Assembly: GCA_949130485.1 (NCBI GenBank)
Contig: OX422204.1
Coordinates: 4,650,015 to 4,714,014 of the forward strand
DNA: 64,000 nucleotides
Source: Agelas oroides
Taxonomy: Eukaryota > Porifera > Demospongiae > Agelasida > Agelasidae
Direction: 5' to 3'
Positions 23,501 through 38,500 of this stretch are shown here, in pieces. Under the pieces are notes generated by a model that was not told the DNA's origin, did not search any database, and saw only the letters and a program-made list of their open reading frames with translations. The position numbers were made by a program, and so were the translations under genes. The number at the start of each line of letters is the position of its first letter. The first letter of the stretch is position 1.

Positions 23501-26500
23501 CAGGGTATATGCATTACATTCCTGACTGCCTGAAGATACCATACTCATACATGAGCCAGCTTATTGCTCTAATGGCACAAATCCCAGCAGTAACCCCACA
23601 GCTTTCAGTTGACCTAACCATCACTACCTCTCTGATGCTGTCTCGCTGGTGTGAACTCCCCAAGACAAACCTGATACAGAATTCAAGTATTTGAGTCAGG
23701 AGAGTTAGTTGGATTTTTCACTATGTTATCTTTGCAGGAAGCCCAACCTCATCACAATGCTCAGTAGCAATGACCACAGCAGAACATGCATGCACAGACT
23801 TTGGCGTCCCCATTGAACCAGAAACAGGTGCAAACATGGCCTGGCAGAAAGTGCTGATGAAAGCGTGAACTCCTGTCCCTGATCAGGTCCCTGCACATGC
23901 TGCTTCAGTTGTAAATCCAGGATATGCCTTTGTGAGGAGGATGATTGACCTCTCCACCACTTGCAAACCCCGAGCAGCGAAGATTCATTTGTTCTGGGAA
24001 TTTCGATCTGTCCTAGAGTGGTGGCACCATATGGCAGTGAAGTGTGGAAGTCCCTCGGGTACGGTAGTCTGCGTTCATTGGCGAATTTTGGCGCATGGAA
24101 GTTTTCCCGGGAGATGGCAGCAACAAAGACAGATGCTACCGATTTCGGTAGTACTTGAGAAACACCATCCAATCGAAGGTAGACTAAAATGAGAGGCATT
24201 TCCAAGGTGCTGGTGATTTAACAGTTTCTGTGGGCTGTGCAGTTGATGTTACCTTCACCCTTGCTTGGGTTTTGCCATCAGACACTGTATAGCCCATGAA
24301 CCCACACATAGAGGGAGTTGAAGAAGTCTGTTCTTACGTATCTGTTATGACTAATGGTTTGCTACACTCATACTTCCAATAATTGTCTACTTACCCTGAC
24401 TTCAATGACTCATATTACAGCACAAATGTACTTACAGTATGATATGTATTCACACCTGTTATTGACTGTAATTTCCTTGCCATTGAAGGTTGGTCGAGAG
24501 GGAGGGGTTTCAGCTTGGTTGTGCCTCTGTAAAGCAGCCTCTGTCAGACTGGGTTGAGAAACCTGAGTTGAAGACTGAAAAATTAGTTCAACAATCAATA
24601 AGAAGTGCAGGATATATCGTCACCAAAGTGAAATATTGTGTGCATGGAACATAACTACGAGGAAAGGGAGCTAGTGCTTCATGTAATAGATACAGCAGGA
24701 TACTTTGTACGCCAAATGCTGTATCAGTCCTGAGACCAGAAGCCGCATGAAAATAGTCCATACACTGAACAAAGTACCACGCTTTGTCTGCATTCTATAA
24801 AACCACATTTCACTGAACATAAAAACATAAATTACAGGTCTGTATTGCAATGCTTATGTACGGATGCCGGAAAACCTGGAACGCTCAGGAACAGAACGGA
24901 ACAGAACTGGAACAGAAATAATTGATGCACAGGTTCTTGGAACTTCTTGGAACTTTCAAACCTGTGCTGAGACATATGCAACATATACCTCTCTAAGGTA
25001 ACCACAGCTGAGCTTCTGAATAGTATCAGGCACTGTATTGAAGAGGCTCTCCTTACTCGCTTGAAGTCTAGTAAGTTCATTTCTATAATGGCTGATGAAA
25101 GCACTGATGTGTCCTCCAGAAAAGAGTTATCTGTTTGTGGTAGAAGGCTTGAGGGTGGAAAGCTAGTGGGCCACTTTTTAGGCATCATTCATGCTCTTGA
25201 GGTTAATGCAGAGGCATTCACACGTTACCTACTTTAGTTTTTCATGCATTCCCATTCAAAAACTGCGTGGGCTAGGGTTTGATGGCACAATGTCAGGCAA
25301 TAAAAGTGGAGTGAACTTAAAAATGAGATATCATACTCCAAGCGCTTTATGTGTTCATTGTCGATGCCATCAACTACAGCTGGCAGCTGTTCATGCCGCT
25401 AATGATCACCTTGAAGTCCAAGAAGTTTTGGGGACACTTCTTACCATGTGGAAGACTTTCCACTACTCACCGAAAAAAGCCGAAAAGCTTGCAGAGATTC
25501 AGGCAGTACTTGATGCACCAGAGCTAAAAATTTACAAGCCTAGCGACACACCATGGTTGGCAAGAGAGCGATGTGTTCGTGCAGTCTGGTGGTCACTACC
25601 AGCAGAGGCATATGGTTTGGCCAAACTACTGTGTACATACAAATTTGTAGCATGTCTCTATATGCTATGTGATGTTCTTCACACAGCTGTTGACCAGGAA
25701 TCCTTCATCAGGAAGATTTACTGCCCCTATATCCAGGGTGTCATTGACCATATCTCCAGCAGGCTGAAGGCCTCCGATACAGGTTTCTAGCATTTCATTT
25801 ACCAAGCTCAGAAGATTGTCTGTCTGCGTATGGCACAGAACACCTTCAGACTTTGACTAACTTCTATGGTAGTGAGCAGCAAGTGACGTTTGAAGGTAAG
25901 ACAGGGATTTCGACACCTGACATAAATTCAAACAGTGAATGAAAAATCTTTCGGCGGGTAATGTTCAGACAATTTAGAAACAGAACTGATCCTGAACCGA
26001 GTGATGACACCAACACTGAAAGTGATCTGCAAAAGGTTACTAGTAGACCGCTTACAAACACTACCCTGAATGCTGCCTTTCCAAATCATGCATGTCTGGC
26101 ATCACTTCACATGGTTCTACCTCAGTGTTCTCGCCAGGATTTACAGGCCAAAGGGCACAAGTAATAATTCATGACCACGCCCCCTATCTTGCGCACGCCG
26201 CGCCGCGCCGTTGCGTATTTATGCCACGCCCCTTAACTCGTGCTTTGCTTGTTGCGCAATTCGCCAAACGTTCGCTGCACGTGTACTGTTGTCGATCATG
26301 CCTCCCAAAGCGAAGAAACCGAAGTTGGTAGCAGGCCAGAAGACACTCTCTTTCGCTCAAGGTTCTGAACCATCGACCGCTTTGCCACTCGAGTCGGCGG
26401 TATCGTCTTTATCGACCATGCCTCGCGGATGGGACGTGCTAGGCACTCCAAGCTCTCGCCGCGGAGCTGTAGCTTCGTGGCGAGCGTTTGCTGCTGCTAA

Positions 26501-29500
26501 GTGGCGTAACAAGCACCCGTGGATTGTAGTGGAAGACAATGGAGTCTACTGTTTGTATTGTAAAGCGGGAACAGGTCTTTTGAGCGGCTCTTCTGTTTTC
26601 GTGTCAACGCCTTTTACAGGTACGCGACCAAAGGGCACATTGTTGGTTTTGGGGCAGACCCAAAGGGCACATTAGAGGCCCCAAAGGGCACAGTGCCCTT
26701 CGGTATAGGCCTAGCGAGAACACTGTTCTACCTGTCACGACAGCAACAGTGGAGAGAAGCTTTAGTGATATGAAGCTTGTGAAGACCAGATTAAGAAGCA
26801 GGCTGGGAGAGGACACCCTAAATCAAGCTATGGGTGTATGCATTGAAGGGCCTCATAGACTGAGTGATGATGACCTAGAAGCAATTATAAATCACTGGAA
26901 AGAACAGAAACCTCGAAGGCTCGTTGTGTAACCTTTTGTGCTACTTTTGGTATTTTCCCTCCATGTACTTAGTCTTGAAATTATGTAATGATATGCACTA
27001 TCCTATCTATGATGTAATGACACAGTCAATCTCTTTGGGGGGAAGCTTTAGTGAAGATCTCCAGATCTCAAGCAGATCATACACAACTATCAGGGGCTTC
27101 TCAGTTAGCTCCTACACAAATGAAAAAGAAAGGTTATGTTTTACTAACTTGAGTTCAAAAAATATTTTGCTGATGTTTCGACTGAAATGCTGCAGTTGTC
27201 ATCAGGAAGACTGGAAGCATTCAGTCAAAATGTGTTTCTTTCCGAACTCAAGTTGGTAACAGATAACCGTTCAAACACAATTTGCACATGGGAACTTTGT
27301 CAATGTGAGAAGGATGCCATAAAGTTGGTTTGAGTGATTTTGTGTAAACATAAATTTGTGGATAGAGTCTTGTACTAATTGTTGAATGCCTTAGCGTGAA
27401 GTACATAATTGTGACAGGCATGGGTGAGGTTTTAGTCTGAGGTCTGTGCTTGTATGTATGTCAGTCAGAAATGGGTTTACGGTTGAAGTTTACAAATTTA
27501 CGAACCCACTGCCATGTGCGCTCTTTGGAAAGATGAGGACAGGCTAGATTTACTGTATGGCAGAGACTCTATGCAAGATGGCACCAAAGGCGTGCGCTAG
27601 CAGGTGAGTGATACATTTCTTGCTGGTAGTTGGTATGTGACACACTTCATGTAACCACGTCCATGAACTGGAGGCACCCTAGCATCATTGTAGGGAGACC
27701 CAGAGCTTGCTAACTTCTTGAATTTTTCTGTACATGCTAGCCGCACTTCCCATTGTCACATTTTGCCATGAAAGACCTAGTAGTGATACCACCAACAAAC
27801 GGCTGATCATACGTCAACTTAGTGTGCTTTAATTCTGTCCATGCACCCAGGGGCTTTCCTCACACCTTTGTAGTTCACACTAATAAATTAAGCAGTTGCA
27901 TCAAATTATGCATGTAAGTACAAGTCATTAACATTGCACTAGATCAATGATGCCTGGAATTTCATTACACGGCATATCATCCACATCAAAATATTTGAGT
28001 CAGAAAAAGCCAGAGTAAGCAGCTGAATTCTCTAGGTAGATGGCCAACAGTGGCACTGTTGTTATCAACGCTGTGTATAACAATGGCCACGGTGGATCTG
28101 TCCTGTTGGTTCCCACAGTCTTTTTCTGACTTCAATCGTTCTCCTGTATTTGACCACCCTATTCATTGGTCAACCTTGGCCACAGATCACAGTTAGCGAT
28201 GATCTTTTCGATGGGCGGTAAAGGATGGTAAGTAAAAGAACTCCTGGGAGCCTCCGCAGCGTAAGTCAGGAGAGATTTCTGTGTTTACCGAGGCGTTGAT
28301 ATCGTCACAAATCGATCCATCTCGCTTTTTTCAGTAGCTGTTCAACTGCTTTTGTTGCGTGCAAAACTATTCCAACGCAAAGAGAATGGTATTCTAATTA
28401 ATGTGGAATGGTCACTAATACAATTATTTTCGGCCATTCATAAATCACAGTGAATACGGCAGTCAGCATTTTCGGTTGGCAAACACCCACTCAGGGCCCA
28501 AACAGCCTTCCGTGCCAGAAACGAACCCGTAAAAGGTTAGAGTAGTGTTTTCTAAGCCACTTTATGCAGCCAGGGCAAGAGTTGGCCCACCTGATGCTGA
28601 ACATGGCTGTTTTACAGCCAAGCCTAGGAGCTGCCATGTGTACAGCATCCCAACCCACCTCCCCCTGTCCCACCCTTTCTGTTGATGCAGAACCCACGTG
28701 CAATCACACAGAGACTATTTTGTGCAGTGTGCAGTATGATGCAACAAAAAGTGCACTATAGGGGTTTAAAGTTAATCTTATTAAGTGAGATAGTAGCATT
28801 CTATAAGTTATAAATACCTGGTGATACAGTGATGGTTTTGACAGCACTGGGACCTGTACAGTGGGCACTTTTTCTTTCTCAGTCTGCAATATATGCATAC
28901 AAAGGGACAGTAAGGACTCAAATGCACAAGAGCAACTAACTTCTATTTTGACTTGAGCACCACCAGGTAAACAAGCTAATCAACCCTTGGAATGTGAAAT
29001 TTGTTATTAGTCATTGTTAATTAATACGAAAGTTGTTCAATATTAGCATTATCAATCTGAAGATCAAAGTGGCAAGCATTGCTAGCTAGCATTGGGCTGT
29101 ACCACTGGCTAGCCTCGTACCCAGGCTCCTCCCCGTGCAGAAAAACGGGGAGAGAGCCTGGAAGATTTGATCACATGCCCTGTGATGTACCGTGCGTGGT
29201 TTTGTGCGTGGTTTTGTGCGTGGTTTTGATAATCGAATTATTGCCCACGCACTCTGACTCGAAATATTGCCCAGTATATTTGTAAAATGCTAGACCGTGT
29301 TTGTTGTTGGAGTTGTGGATGTTGCTGGGACTTACGGATCTGCTGTTTTACCGTTCACGAGCTAGCTTGTAGGCTACAATAAGTGTAGCTTCTACCGAGG
29401 TTTTTACATAGCCGCGTGTCGTTCGGTTCAACGGGCGCTCGAGACGGTCCCCTTGTTGATGGTCACAGTGCTGGTTGCCGCTCACCGTGACATCAAGGGG

Positions 29501-32500
29501 TCCTTCGAAGGCCTCTATGAACAACTGTGAGTTCTAAAAACAAGTTCAATAAAGCTATAAGCTGTGTAGCTTCTACAAAGGTCGTTCCCCAGCTTGTTTG
29601 TTGCATGTTAGTTATGTGACCAATCCTGGGAACTAGTTTTTAGAACTCACAGTTACTCGTAGCGGCCTTTGACTCCTACGTAGGACTAGGACTCCTTGTT
29701 GTCACAATGAGCGGCAACCAGCGATGTGACCATCAACAAGGCGACCGTCTCGAGCGTCCGTTGAACCGAACGACCCGCGGCTATGTAAAAGCCTCGGTAG
29801 AAGCTGCACTTATTGTAGCCTACAAGCTAGTTCTTGAACGGTAAAACAGCAGATCCGTAAGTCTCAGCAACATCCACAACTCCAACAACAACGACGGTCT
29901 AGCATTTACAATACTGGGCAATATTTCGAGTCAGAGTGCGTGGGCAATAATTCGATTATCAAAACCACGCACAGTACGTCACGGGGCACATGATCAAATC
30001 TTCCAGGCTCTCTCCCCGTTTTTCTGCACGGGGAGGAGCCTGGGTACGAGGCTACCACTGGCATGATTTGTGCAAACAATGTGTAACTGGGCTGGATTAG
30101 TGTATTTAAGTATTTTACCACCACTAACCTAAACGATTTTCTACTTGTTTGAAGCCACTCTCTGCTGCCATACATTGTATCGTAACCTTCTAGTGACTGG
30201 AAACGGTACTGATTTCCCACTTGATACACGTAGCCCCAATAAAGTGAGCTGATTTTCAAGTTATTCAAAGTAACGCTTCTATCGTAAGTGAAAACTGGAG
30301 GCTGTTCGCCCCTATCTGAGAGAAAGCTTCGTGTTTGGCAGCCTTTGTCAAATTTATGATCACTTACGAACTAGTACCGCCCATTCTTGCCTATCCTGAA
30401 TACTGATGTAAGTGGAAAGGTGGGGCCTAGATGCATTAGTACTAAACAGTCAGGGTTCACCCCAAAGTCTCGGTAAGCTTCGCAGTAAGCGGGATATGGC
30501 TACTCTGTTGCATAAATGTGACCAGCCGCATTTAACACACTTGTACATGTTGCAAATATGCGACAACTGCAGTTCAAGGGTTAAGTTGCTTAGCAATTAA
30601 ACTTTTGAACCGTGTTCCTGGATTTGTCATATATACCCTTGTAGGTGTTTTCCTTAAGGTTACGATGAACAAGCTGTGCGCGTGCTTATTTATAATGATG
30701 TATATATCGCAAGTCCGACTACATTCCTACCGTTACTAACTTTGCATCAATTCTAGCAAACTGCTTTTATTTTGTGCAGAAGATAACAGCTCTACGGCCT
30801 TCCGTAGTAAATTTTTGAGGTCGACTTGTCACGTTTTGCCAAAAAAGTTCTGGACAAACCGTCAAAAAACGGCTTTGTTGGTTGTGAGTTACGAAGAATG
30901 CTACTCAAAATTTTATGTAGCGCCCACATTTTGAGTGCTGCTTGAAAATTGCCATCGACTCGACCTAGATACTTGTGTTAGGAGACTAGTAACCAAAAAC
31001 GGTGAGTTTGAGGGCCCTCAGTAAGCAGATATTTGACGCAAAAGAGCTTATGTGAAGGCTTTGTTCTGGATGGTGTGGATTATAAGCTGCTAGAGCTGTT
31101 ATGACCAAAACAGCATTATGTATAGCCTGGTCCTTGGTATCTCCATAGGCTTTTGAAGCGCTAAAATACCTGCAAGCACTCTAGAGTTATAACTCTGACA
31201 TTCAAGCGCATTTATCGAATTCTGAGATAAAACAGGTTGTTCATCGTAACCTTAACGAAAAATTATACATGATTGGGCCGAGCCTGAGCAAGCCCCACAC
31301 TAGCGGGACTGCATTACGGAAGTGTGCTTGTAACGTACGTGCTTGCGGCCATATACCGTAAATTTTAAATGCACATTTAAATATTTCCCGTAAATTGAAC
31401 GTCCTCGTGCAGGTAGCCTCAACAGGTGAAGGGGAATGCTGGGCTACTGCCAGAGTGCAGCGTTGGCAACTGTATAGCGGAGATGGCTCAAGTTTAAGGA
31501 CGCACGGCACCTTACTTCTTGTTTGTCACAGCAGCTATGGACCGACCATCAACAGCAGGCCACTTGCCCGTACAAATTATACATGCTGGGTTAAGATTGT
31601 TTCAAGTAATGGTCGTGCATAAATGCCACTCATAAACGCTAGCGATTCAGCTCATTATTTGAGCGTGAAGCTTAGTCTATTCATGTGCATGTAGCCATAG
31701 TAGCTGCTTGCTCAGGCTCGGCCCCACAATGTTCTCCATTTTCTAGTAATCAAAGGTTGTTTAAATTGGGTTGCATGGTGCTTAACCAACTAAAAACTAC
31801 TTCAACAAATCATGCCACCTGGCTTGATTTCAAAGCTGGTATAGTTGGGGCTTGGTCAAAGACTCAAAGATATATGTTTCATGTATCCTTACCTCCAACA
31901 CCATTGCAAGTAGTAGTGCCTCTGAATTAGCCTTGAGCTGCAGCAAAGAAAGTGCAGTGATTAAGTTGCTTACAGAATACAGATGAGTACTAAAGCTAGG
32001 AATGCATTTAGAGAAGAAAATTTATGACAGAATTAAAGCACACTGGTGTTCTACCGCCTCAGTGTAGCTCATAAAATGATGGAACGCACACATACAGTTA
32101 ATGTCTGTTCTCCTACAGTCTTGCGGCCAACACTCACATGCACAGATCCTCACACTCTGCATGTGAAAACTGACCAAGAAGACCAGGCCAGGCTTGACAT
32201 TTATAAAGGCTTCCTAAAAGGAGCACCTTCGAGTTTCTTAATTTCTCTGGTGTCTCAGCCAATCTCAGAAGCCAAGTGTGGGCCAGGTCACAGTCCTTGG
32301 CAACAAATGAAACTGTGGTAGTGATTGGTCTGGACCCCAGATCCTTTGATCTGGCCATGCACAGAAGGGTCTGGAGAATAAACTTGCTCGGAAGTGTCTT
32401 GCTGGAATGCCATGGTTTTTAAATCATGCAAACTTCCTTTCAGATCTTTAACGCGATTGGTCAGTTAATTACTTTTCCCAAAAATTTCGATGTTCTACTG

Positions 32501-35500
32501 TATATTCACTTCATGTCATTAGTAGAACTCGAACGCTAGTTGGCTGATGTGGCATTCTTTCCCTCATCAACACCGATGGCAACATTCCAGTGGCCAAGAC
32601 ACTTCCGGGCAAGGCTATTCTCCAGATCCTTCCTCGCATGGCCAGAAGGGTTCGAGGTCCAGAGACAAGTAACTAACAACATGAGTTCATTTTGTTAAGA
32701 TCAGTTTTATCTCGGTTTTCCACTTCTGCTAGAATCTAGCACCTGGAACTTGCACAAAGGTAATCCTGGGTGGACTTGTGACCCTAAACATGCATAATGA
32801 TTAATGAGCTTTGAGTAGTCATAGCTCACAAGTGAACACCCAACTAGACTGAAAATACAAACACAGTGCTAGAACTGGAGCTCCTAGAAGGTGAGATCGA
32901 AGAGCACTAGCTAGGCCGATACGTGCAAGAAATGGTCATCCCAGTACTGACCAAGAGCTTTCTACATGGGCTATGATTGAATGACTCTCTCTTTGCTCTA
33001 ATTTTGGGTGATTCAATATTACTATGAGCTAAGTTTTGACCCCCTGCTGACCTCTGTTGTTTGTAAATAATCCTTACTGACCAAAAAGTTGCTATTAACG
33101 CAAATAGCAGAAGGAAGTCTCCACACATAGCTATTCAACTTGGGACAATCAAACTGCGAAGCTAGCCGAAGAACCTCTGCTGCCTTCTGTATTGTGTATG
33201 TAAGCAGACTGGTTTGTCTACACAACTGCTAGCTCTTGTATAGTAGGTGCTTACACTCAAGCTGCCCCTTCCAAATGTCTTTCAGAAGTGTCTTCAGTAA
33301 CAACACACTGAAATTGTTCTACTCCAGAGCCCTAATTCAAAGTTCCACTTCAGAATTCTACCTGATTTTAGTTGCTACTTGTTTTGAATATGGATACCCA
33401 CAGCACTTCCAGAAGAGCTCTCAACTCATCATAGGAGAAGGAAGACGGGTGACTCTGCAAGAATGCATGAGACAGAGCTCAACATGCAGCAGAGATAGCA
33501 GAACAAAGGAGAGAAAGTGGAACAAAGGTTGAGAAAGCTGAGGGAGGGATCGTGCTAGGTGCACTGCTCAAACTACCAGTCAGAGACAAGCCATAATATA
33601 GCGAAGGAATACATGTGAGCACAAAAGTAAAGTGAGACCACTGCGGAATTGAAAGTGAGGCTACAGTGGATGAGAGACAGACTCGCAGCTGAAACCCCCA
33701 ACGAGAGGGATGCAAGACTACAGCGTGTGAGAGACAGGCTGGAAGCTGAGGTCATTCATCTCTAAAATACAAACTCCCTTTGTCAGCTACTACCATAGCA
33801 GACATGCTGCTCGTTCAGGCTTACCCCACAATGACAGAACGCCTGCCTAGTAGATAGTGGATAATGTGAAATAGCACAATCTGGCATGTAGAACACCTTT
33901 TGTGTATAGAATTGCAGACTGTACAACGACACAGCCCCCGCTGCCGTAAATTTCAAATTAGAACATTGAAACAAGTTGCTGGTAGTTGCATTTCAGTCAT
34001 ATAATAGCTAAGTGCAACATAGACTTAAGACTCTAGGTCCTTGGGTCCTAGGGTCCCCGGGTCGAGTGTTTATAGTGTCCTACCTACCTCAGACTAGTTG
34101 CTTGAACTAGGCAACATAATCACATTTAACTGCAAGATTAACACGGGGTCTCCAAGGTCAAGCAGCATGCACCTAATGTGATGGGGTGACTCAGGGCGCA
34201 TGTGTAGTAATTCCGGTCCAGGCAAGTTGAGTGCTGCTGAAGATCGTTGACATTAAAGCAGTAAAGCACTCCAGTAGTGATCGACACAAGGGCCGAAGAC
34301 AACCCAGAGAGACTCCATGGATGCCATAACCACACACGTTCTCCAATCGCTCCTACAAATGGTTACATCGCTGCAACCGGGGCTACTATAATCAACGACT
34401 CCCAATTCTTCTGCAGGCAGTCCTGGCACAGCACCGGAGTCCCACAGTGGCACAAGCTCGGACGCCTCAGCAAACGGGGCACCAGGTAAGCTCACCAAAA
34501 TAATTGTAACGTCGGACATAGATGGATTCCAGCTAGGCTGAGTAAGTACAACCCCAGTACCGCTATAGGAGAAAATGCGTGAACCGTGAATATGGCTGGG
34601 CCAACTGAAATATAAGCTTTCCACAATAAAGGGTGGGAGCTTGACGTTGTCGGTACCACTTTTCACATATACTTCCGTATATGAGCCACCATGTTGGGAG
34701 GCAAGCGATGAATCACCTTCTTTTCCAGTGCCACTGCCTTGTCAGACCTCACTACATTTTGGTTCCCCATGCACAGTACACTGTCAGACATCACAGCCTG
34801 AGGACGGTAGCAGTGCGCTGTCCAATCCTTTAACCCTTTAGGGCCCATAGTGCCAAAAGTCGCACTTTTGACGTCATACTGTTTTGTGGCTTCTCTCTTT
34901 GAAACGAAGTTTGCCCATGAACTGCTAGGAGTTCATTAGCATTTCCACTCTCTAGGACTGTAGTAATAAGAGTGGGCAATGGTTCTGAGCATCGCAGCGA
35001 GCAGCTGTTCCGACAGAGACCGCCAGTTAGCGCCAGTTAGCGATAATATCGATCGAACGGTACAGTAGGCAAGGACTACACAAATAACTGGGTTAAAGAA
35101 TCCAAGTACAAGGGTGTGCTACGTACTTTCAAAGGCAGCTTGGTCTTCATCTGTGCGTACTCAGGATAATAAAGCAGTTCCACTGATGAAAACAATCCCC
35201 CCTCCCCCACCAAAAAAAGAAGTAAACTCATTTCATTCATGGAAAGCAAGTCAGGTCAGAAAGAAGAACAACAGAACAAGAAACTGAGGTGTATTTACAC
35301 GAGGGCAAGATGGAGGAGTTACCACTTGATCATGAGTATTGGGCCAGGAAGTCTTCTGACTTTGCTACATTAGCGAAAATAGAATGGGTGTTTAGTATGG
35401 CAGGGAAGATACTAGGCATGGATTGTCGCTGACTGCTTCCAAGAAGTTTAGAGACTTATAGTGTTGCCTTCTCAGATGCCCCATATATTTTCTGTATGCT

Positions 35501-38500
35501 TGATTGCTGTAATACTGCGACAGATTCTTATAAACTTGACTCTTCCTTACAACCACCATCTTGGCAATTGCATGCTGTCCCACAGCCTCCTCTACACGTA
35601 CATGTACGTATGTCCTTTCCAAGTATGTATATGTAGCATTGTCTTCCTTATAATACATCTTGGCTAACTCCTGTTGTAAGGGAGCAAACTAAAGCTTCTG
35701 ACCAGGACGTGAAGCGGTGTGTACCTATGTGAGGTACTCCACCATTGGCTACACGAATGTGACTGTAAACTAGATACTCTTGAGAATAGTTTGACTGAGA
35801 TCAGTCACATGAGGCTGGCAGAGAAATTGAAGGACTAAGTTCTAAGAAAACGAGAAAAGCCTCAGGGGGTGGAGCGAAGCCAACTCCAAAAACAGTGATG
35901 GTATTGATCAATACAATTGCGAAAGTGACTTAATGGCCACTTTCTCTCTAGAGCAGAGGCACAACACTAGCTACAGAGGTCCAGTAGACCTCTGGCTTTA
36001 AACGTGCCAAGACAGTTCCAAGGAAGTGAAGACAAGTTGTAGGTCTTCGTAACAATTAAGTAGTATGGGCATGTACGTGGAAAATGGTTTTGCTCCTGCA
36101 ACAATGACCCATGACTAAATTTACTGGGTCCATGATGTAAACACAAGGACCTTGGCGTCCTTTTTCAATCTTTTTCCTTCCCGTTATTTCACATCCTCCT
36201 TTACCCTGCTGTTCAAAAAGAACCACACAGTTCTGGCTTTCTCCTGTGGCAGGTGGCAAACAACAATGCTGTCCTTCCTAATGGCTACCGCTTTCAAATC
36301 TTTATCGCCGTTCTCCTCGTGTTTATCACATTCTGCTCTCCCACATGAGGAGTCCCAACATCCAAACATGTTTATATATGTGGTGGCCTTGCACAACACT
36401 CTCTAATGTGTATGCACTGCCATCAGCACTCTGTCTCATCATTGCATGTTTTGCAAGATTCTAATAGAAGCTGATTGCACGTGTGTGGCCAAAAACAGAG
36501 GTCCAACGTGCAAATTGCAATTACGTATTACATAGGTACACAGTTTGCTTTCAAAACTTAAAAATGCTTTACTACACAATCAAAAACCCGCCTGTTGCAC
36601 AATACAACTAAAAGTGCACTTGTAGATTATGCAGAGGATGCATACCTCTGGCAAAAGTGCAATGGACAGATGGAGCTGATCAGTCTACAAGTACCATGTA
36701 TATGTAGATATCCATGAAGGAGACAGCTTAAGGTGGCGGGATAGTCCCGGTGGGCGTGGTTTATGAAATATATCAACACAAAATATCCCGTACAGAATTC
36801 ATCCCAGTACAACAAAACCTACTGAATATGAAGTAGGGAGGGTAGTGAGTGTGTACAGGAAAAACCGTTGAAGGAGCTCACGTTGTAGCCACAGTACGCA
36901 CACGAGTGTCCCCGCAGACTATTCACCAAAAATCTACAGTACTGAGTACGCTAGCGACTTGATCTTGCTGTTGGAGATGCGCATTAATAAACTCTAGGGC
37001 GGCTCGAAACGTTTTTGCCGCTACGGTAAATGGTACTCGAAATAGAAAGGAAAAACTTACTGTCTTACCAAATTGCCTTGAAACAACGGGACGTAACGTT
37101 GCAACGGAAGGCGATATCGCAAAAACTGCTTCGAGTCGCCCTTCGCACGGTATTTTTGCGTAGTTTCACCATCTTCGCTAGTTGTAAATCAGTCTCCACG
37201 ACTTTATTTTTGGTGACAAAAAAGTTCGATAACTAGCACCGTAACGACTGAGTTCAAAGTTCAAAGTGAATAGCACATGCGCATATATACGTTCAATTAG
37301 GAATTACGGTATCTTAATTTATTGCTACGCGCGCGCCGTACGCACAGAATGGTACCCCGCCACCTTAAATTATGTTAACCCTCTGAACGCGGCGACCATA
37401 TATATATGCTCACGACAAGTTTGTGCGCTTTCCGCGCGAAGCTAAGAAGTTTAACAAGATTTGAGGGTAGGCCCCTCCATGATAAGTGCTAATGAGGCTA
37501 GGCCACATCTTTTGACTGACATCATCGGCTAGAAAGACAGGAAGAGGCGGTACTTATTCGCAGGTTATCGTCAATGAGCCGAGGGCTGCCAAACACTAAG
37601 CTTTTTCTCGCCCACAGGGAGCAAGCGTTCTCCATATTTGACCTCAGGTAGGAGTAATAGCTTCAAATAACTTGTAATCGGTATCAGGTGAGAAAATCAG
37701 CACCGTTTCCAACCGCTCGAAGCTACATTATGTATAGTCAGCACAAAATGGCTTCAAACAAGTAGAAATGGCTTACTACGCACTTATCAGCCAATTAGAT
37801 AAGCTAGTCCAGCCTATTTGCACCCTATCTATACAAATCAAGCCACTGGCACAGCCAAAGACTTATTAGCACGCTCGTCACTTCAACTGTTCCGAGTCGA
37901 TAACGCTGATAATGGAACAACTTCCACGTTAATAAACTGTCATGAATAAAATTACTTCTGCGTTCAAAGGGTTAAACCTACTGCGGACTACAGATTCGCG
38001 GACTCATGGACTCGCGGACTCATGCATGGACTTGCACCAGAAATAATTTTATGGCTGGAATGCTTTTTCCTTTGCTGATACTGCACGTGCAACAGTTGAA
38101 CCAGGGACTGCTACTGGAGATGTAGAGGAGCTGTAAACGTTAGCAAGACTTGTGAGAGACTTCGACAGTTTCCCAAAAAGTATAGCTATGAAGCCGATGT
38201 TTGTCCACATGTACTGGAAGTAGTCCACGTATCAACGACAGAGTTGGCATGTGTTCGAGGAACGTTCTAGCTAGTCTAGCGTAGCCAGACTAGCCTCAAA
38301 TCCCAAGTTTTCTGTTCTATATTTGTCTCGCAGTTATGGAGAAAACTCCAGAACGGAACAAGAAGTGCACTCCCTTGTTGTCATGACAAAGGGTTTCTTC
38401 CCCCCAACCCTCCCATTCATCGAAGGGCCGTAAGTATTTTAATTAATTGTTCAAGCAGTGACTGCACCCCAAGTAGATTACATGTAAAAATGGCAAAACA

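Larger units (their letters stand above)
24990..26933 (+). pseudogene. hAT-superfamily transposase pseudogene, split by a second hAT element
   Basis: The DUF4371-like N-terminal part shows ISIMADESTDVSSRKEL (near 25080), then after a frameshift near 25240 GLGFDGTMSGNKSGV and a zinc-ligand-like VHCRCHQLQLA stretch (to 25790). Stops follow until 25961. The C-terminal dimerisation region, TTATVERSFSDMKLVKTRL, resumes at 26734 and ends at TAA 26931-26933. The frame before 26122 and after 26733 is continuous across the inserted element. It lies antisense inside a FAM126-like intron. Confidence 0.75.

Noticed and set aside
34315..34485. Ser/Thr-rich plus-strand exon ending at GTAAGC
   Set aside because: Contains an in-frame stop and has no partner exon or domain.
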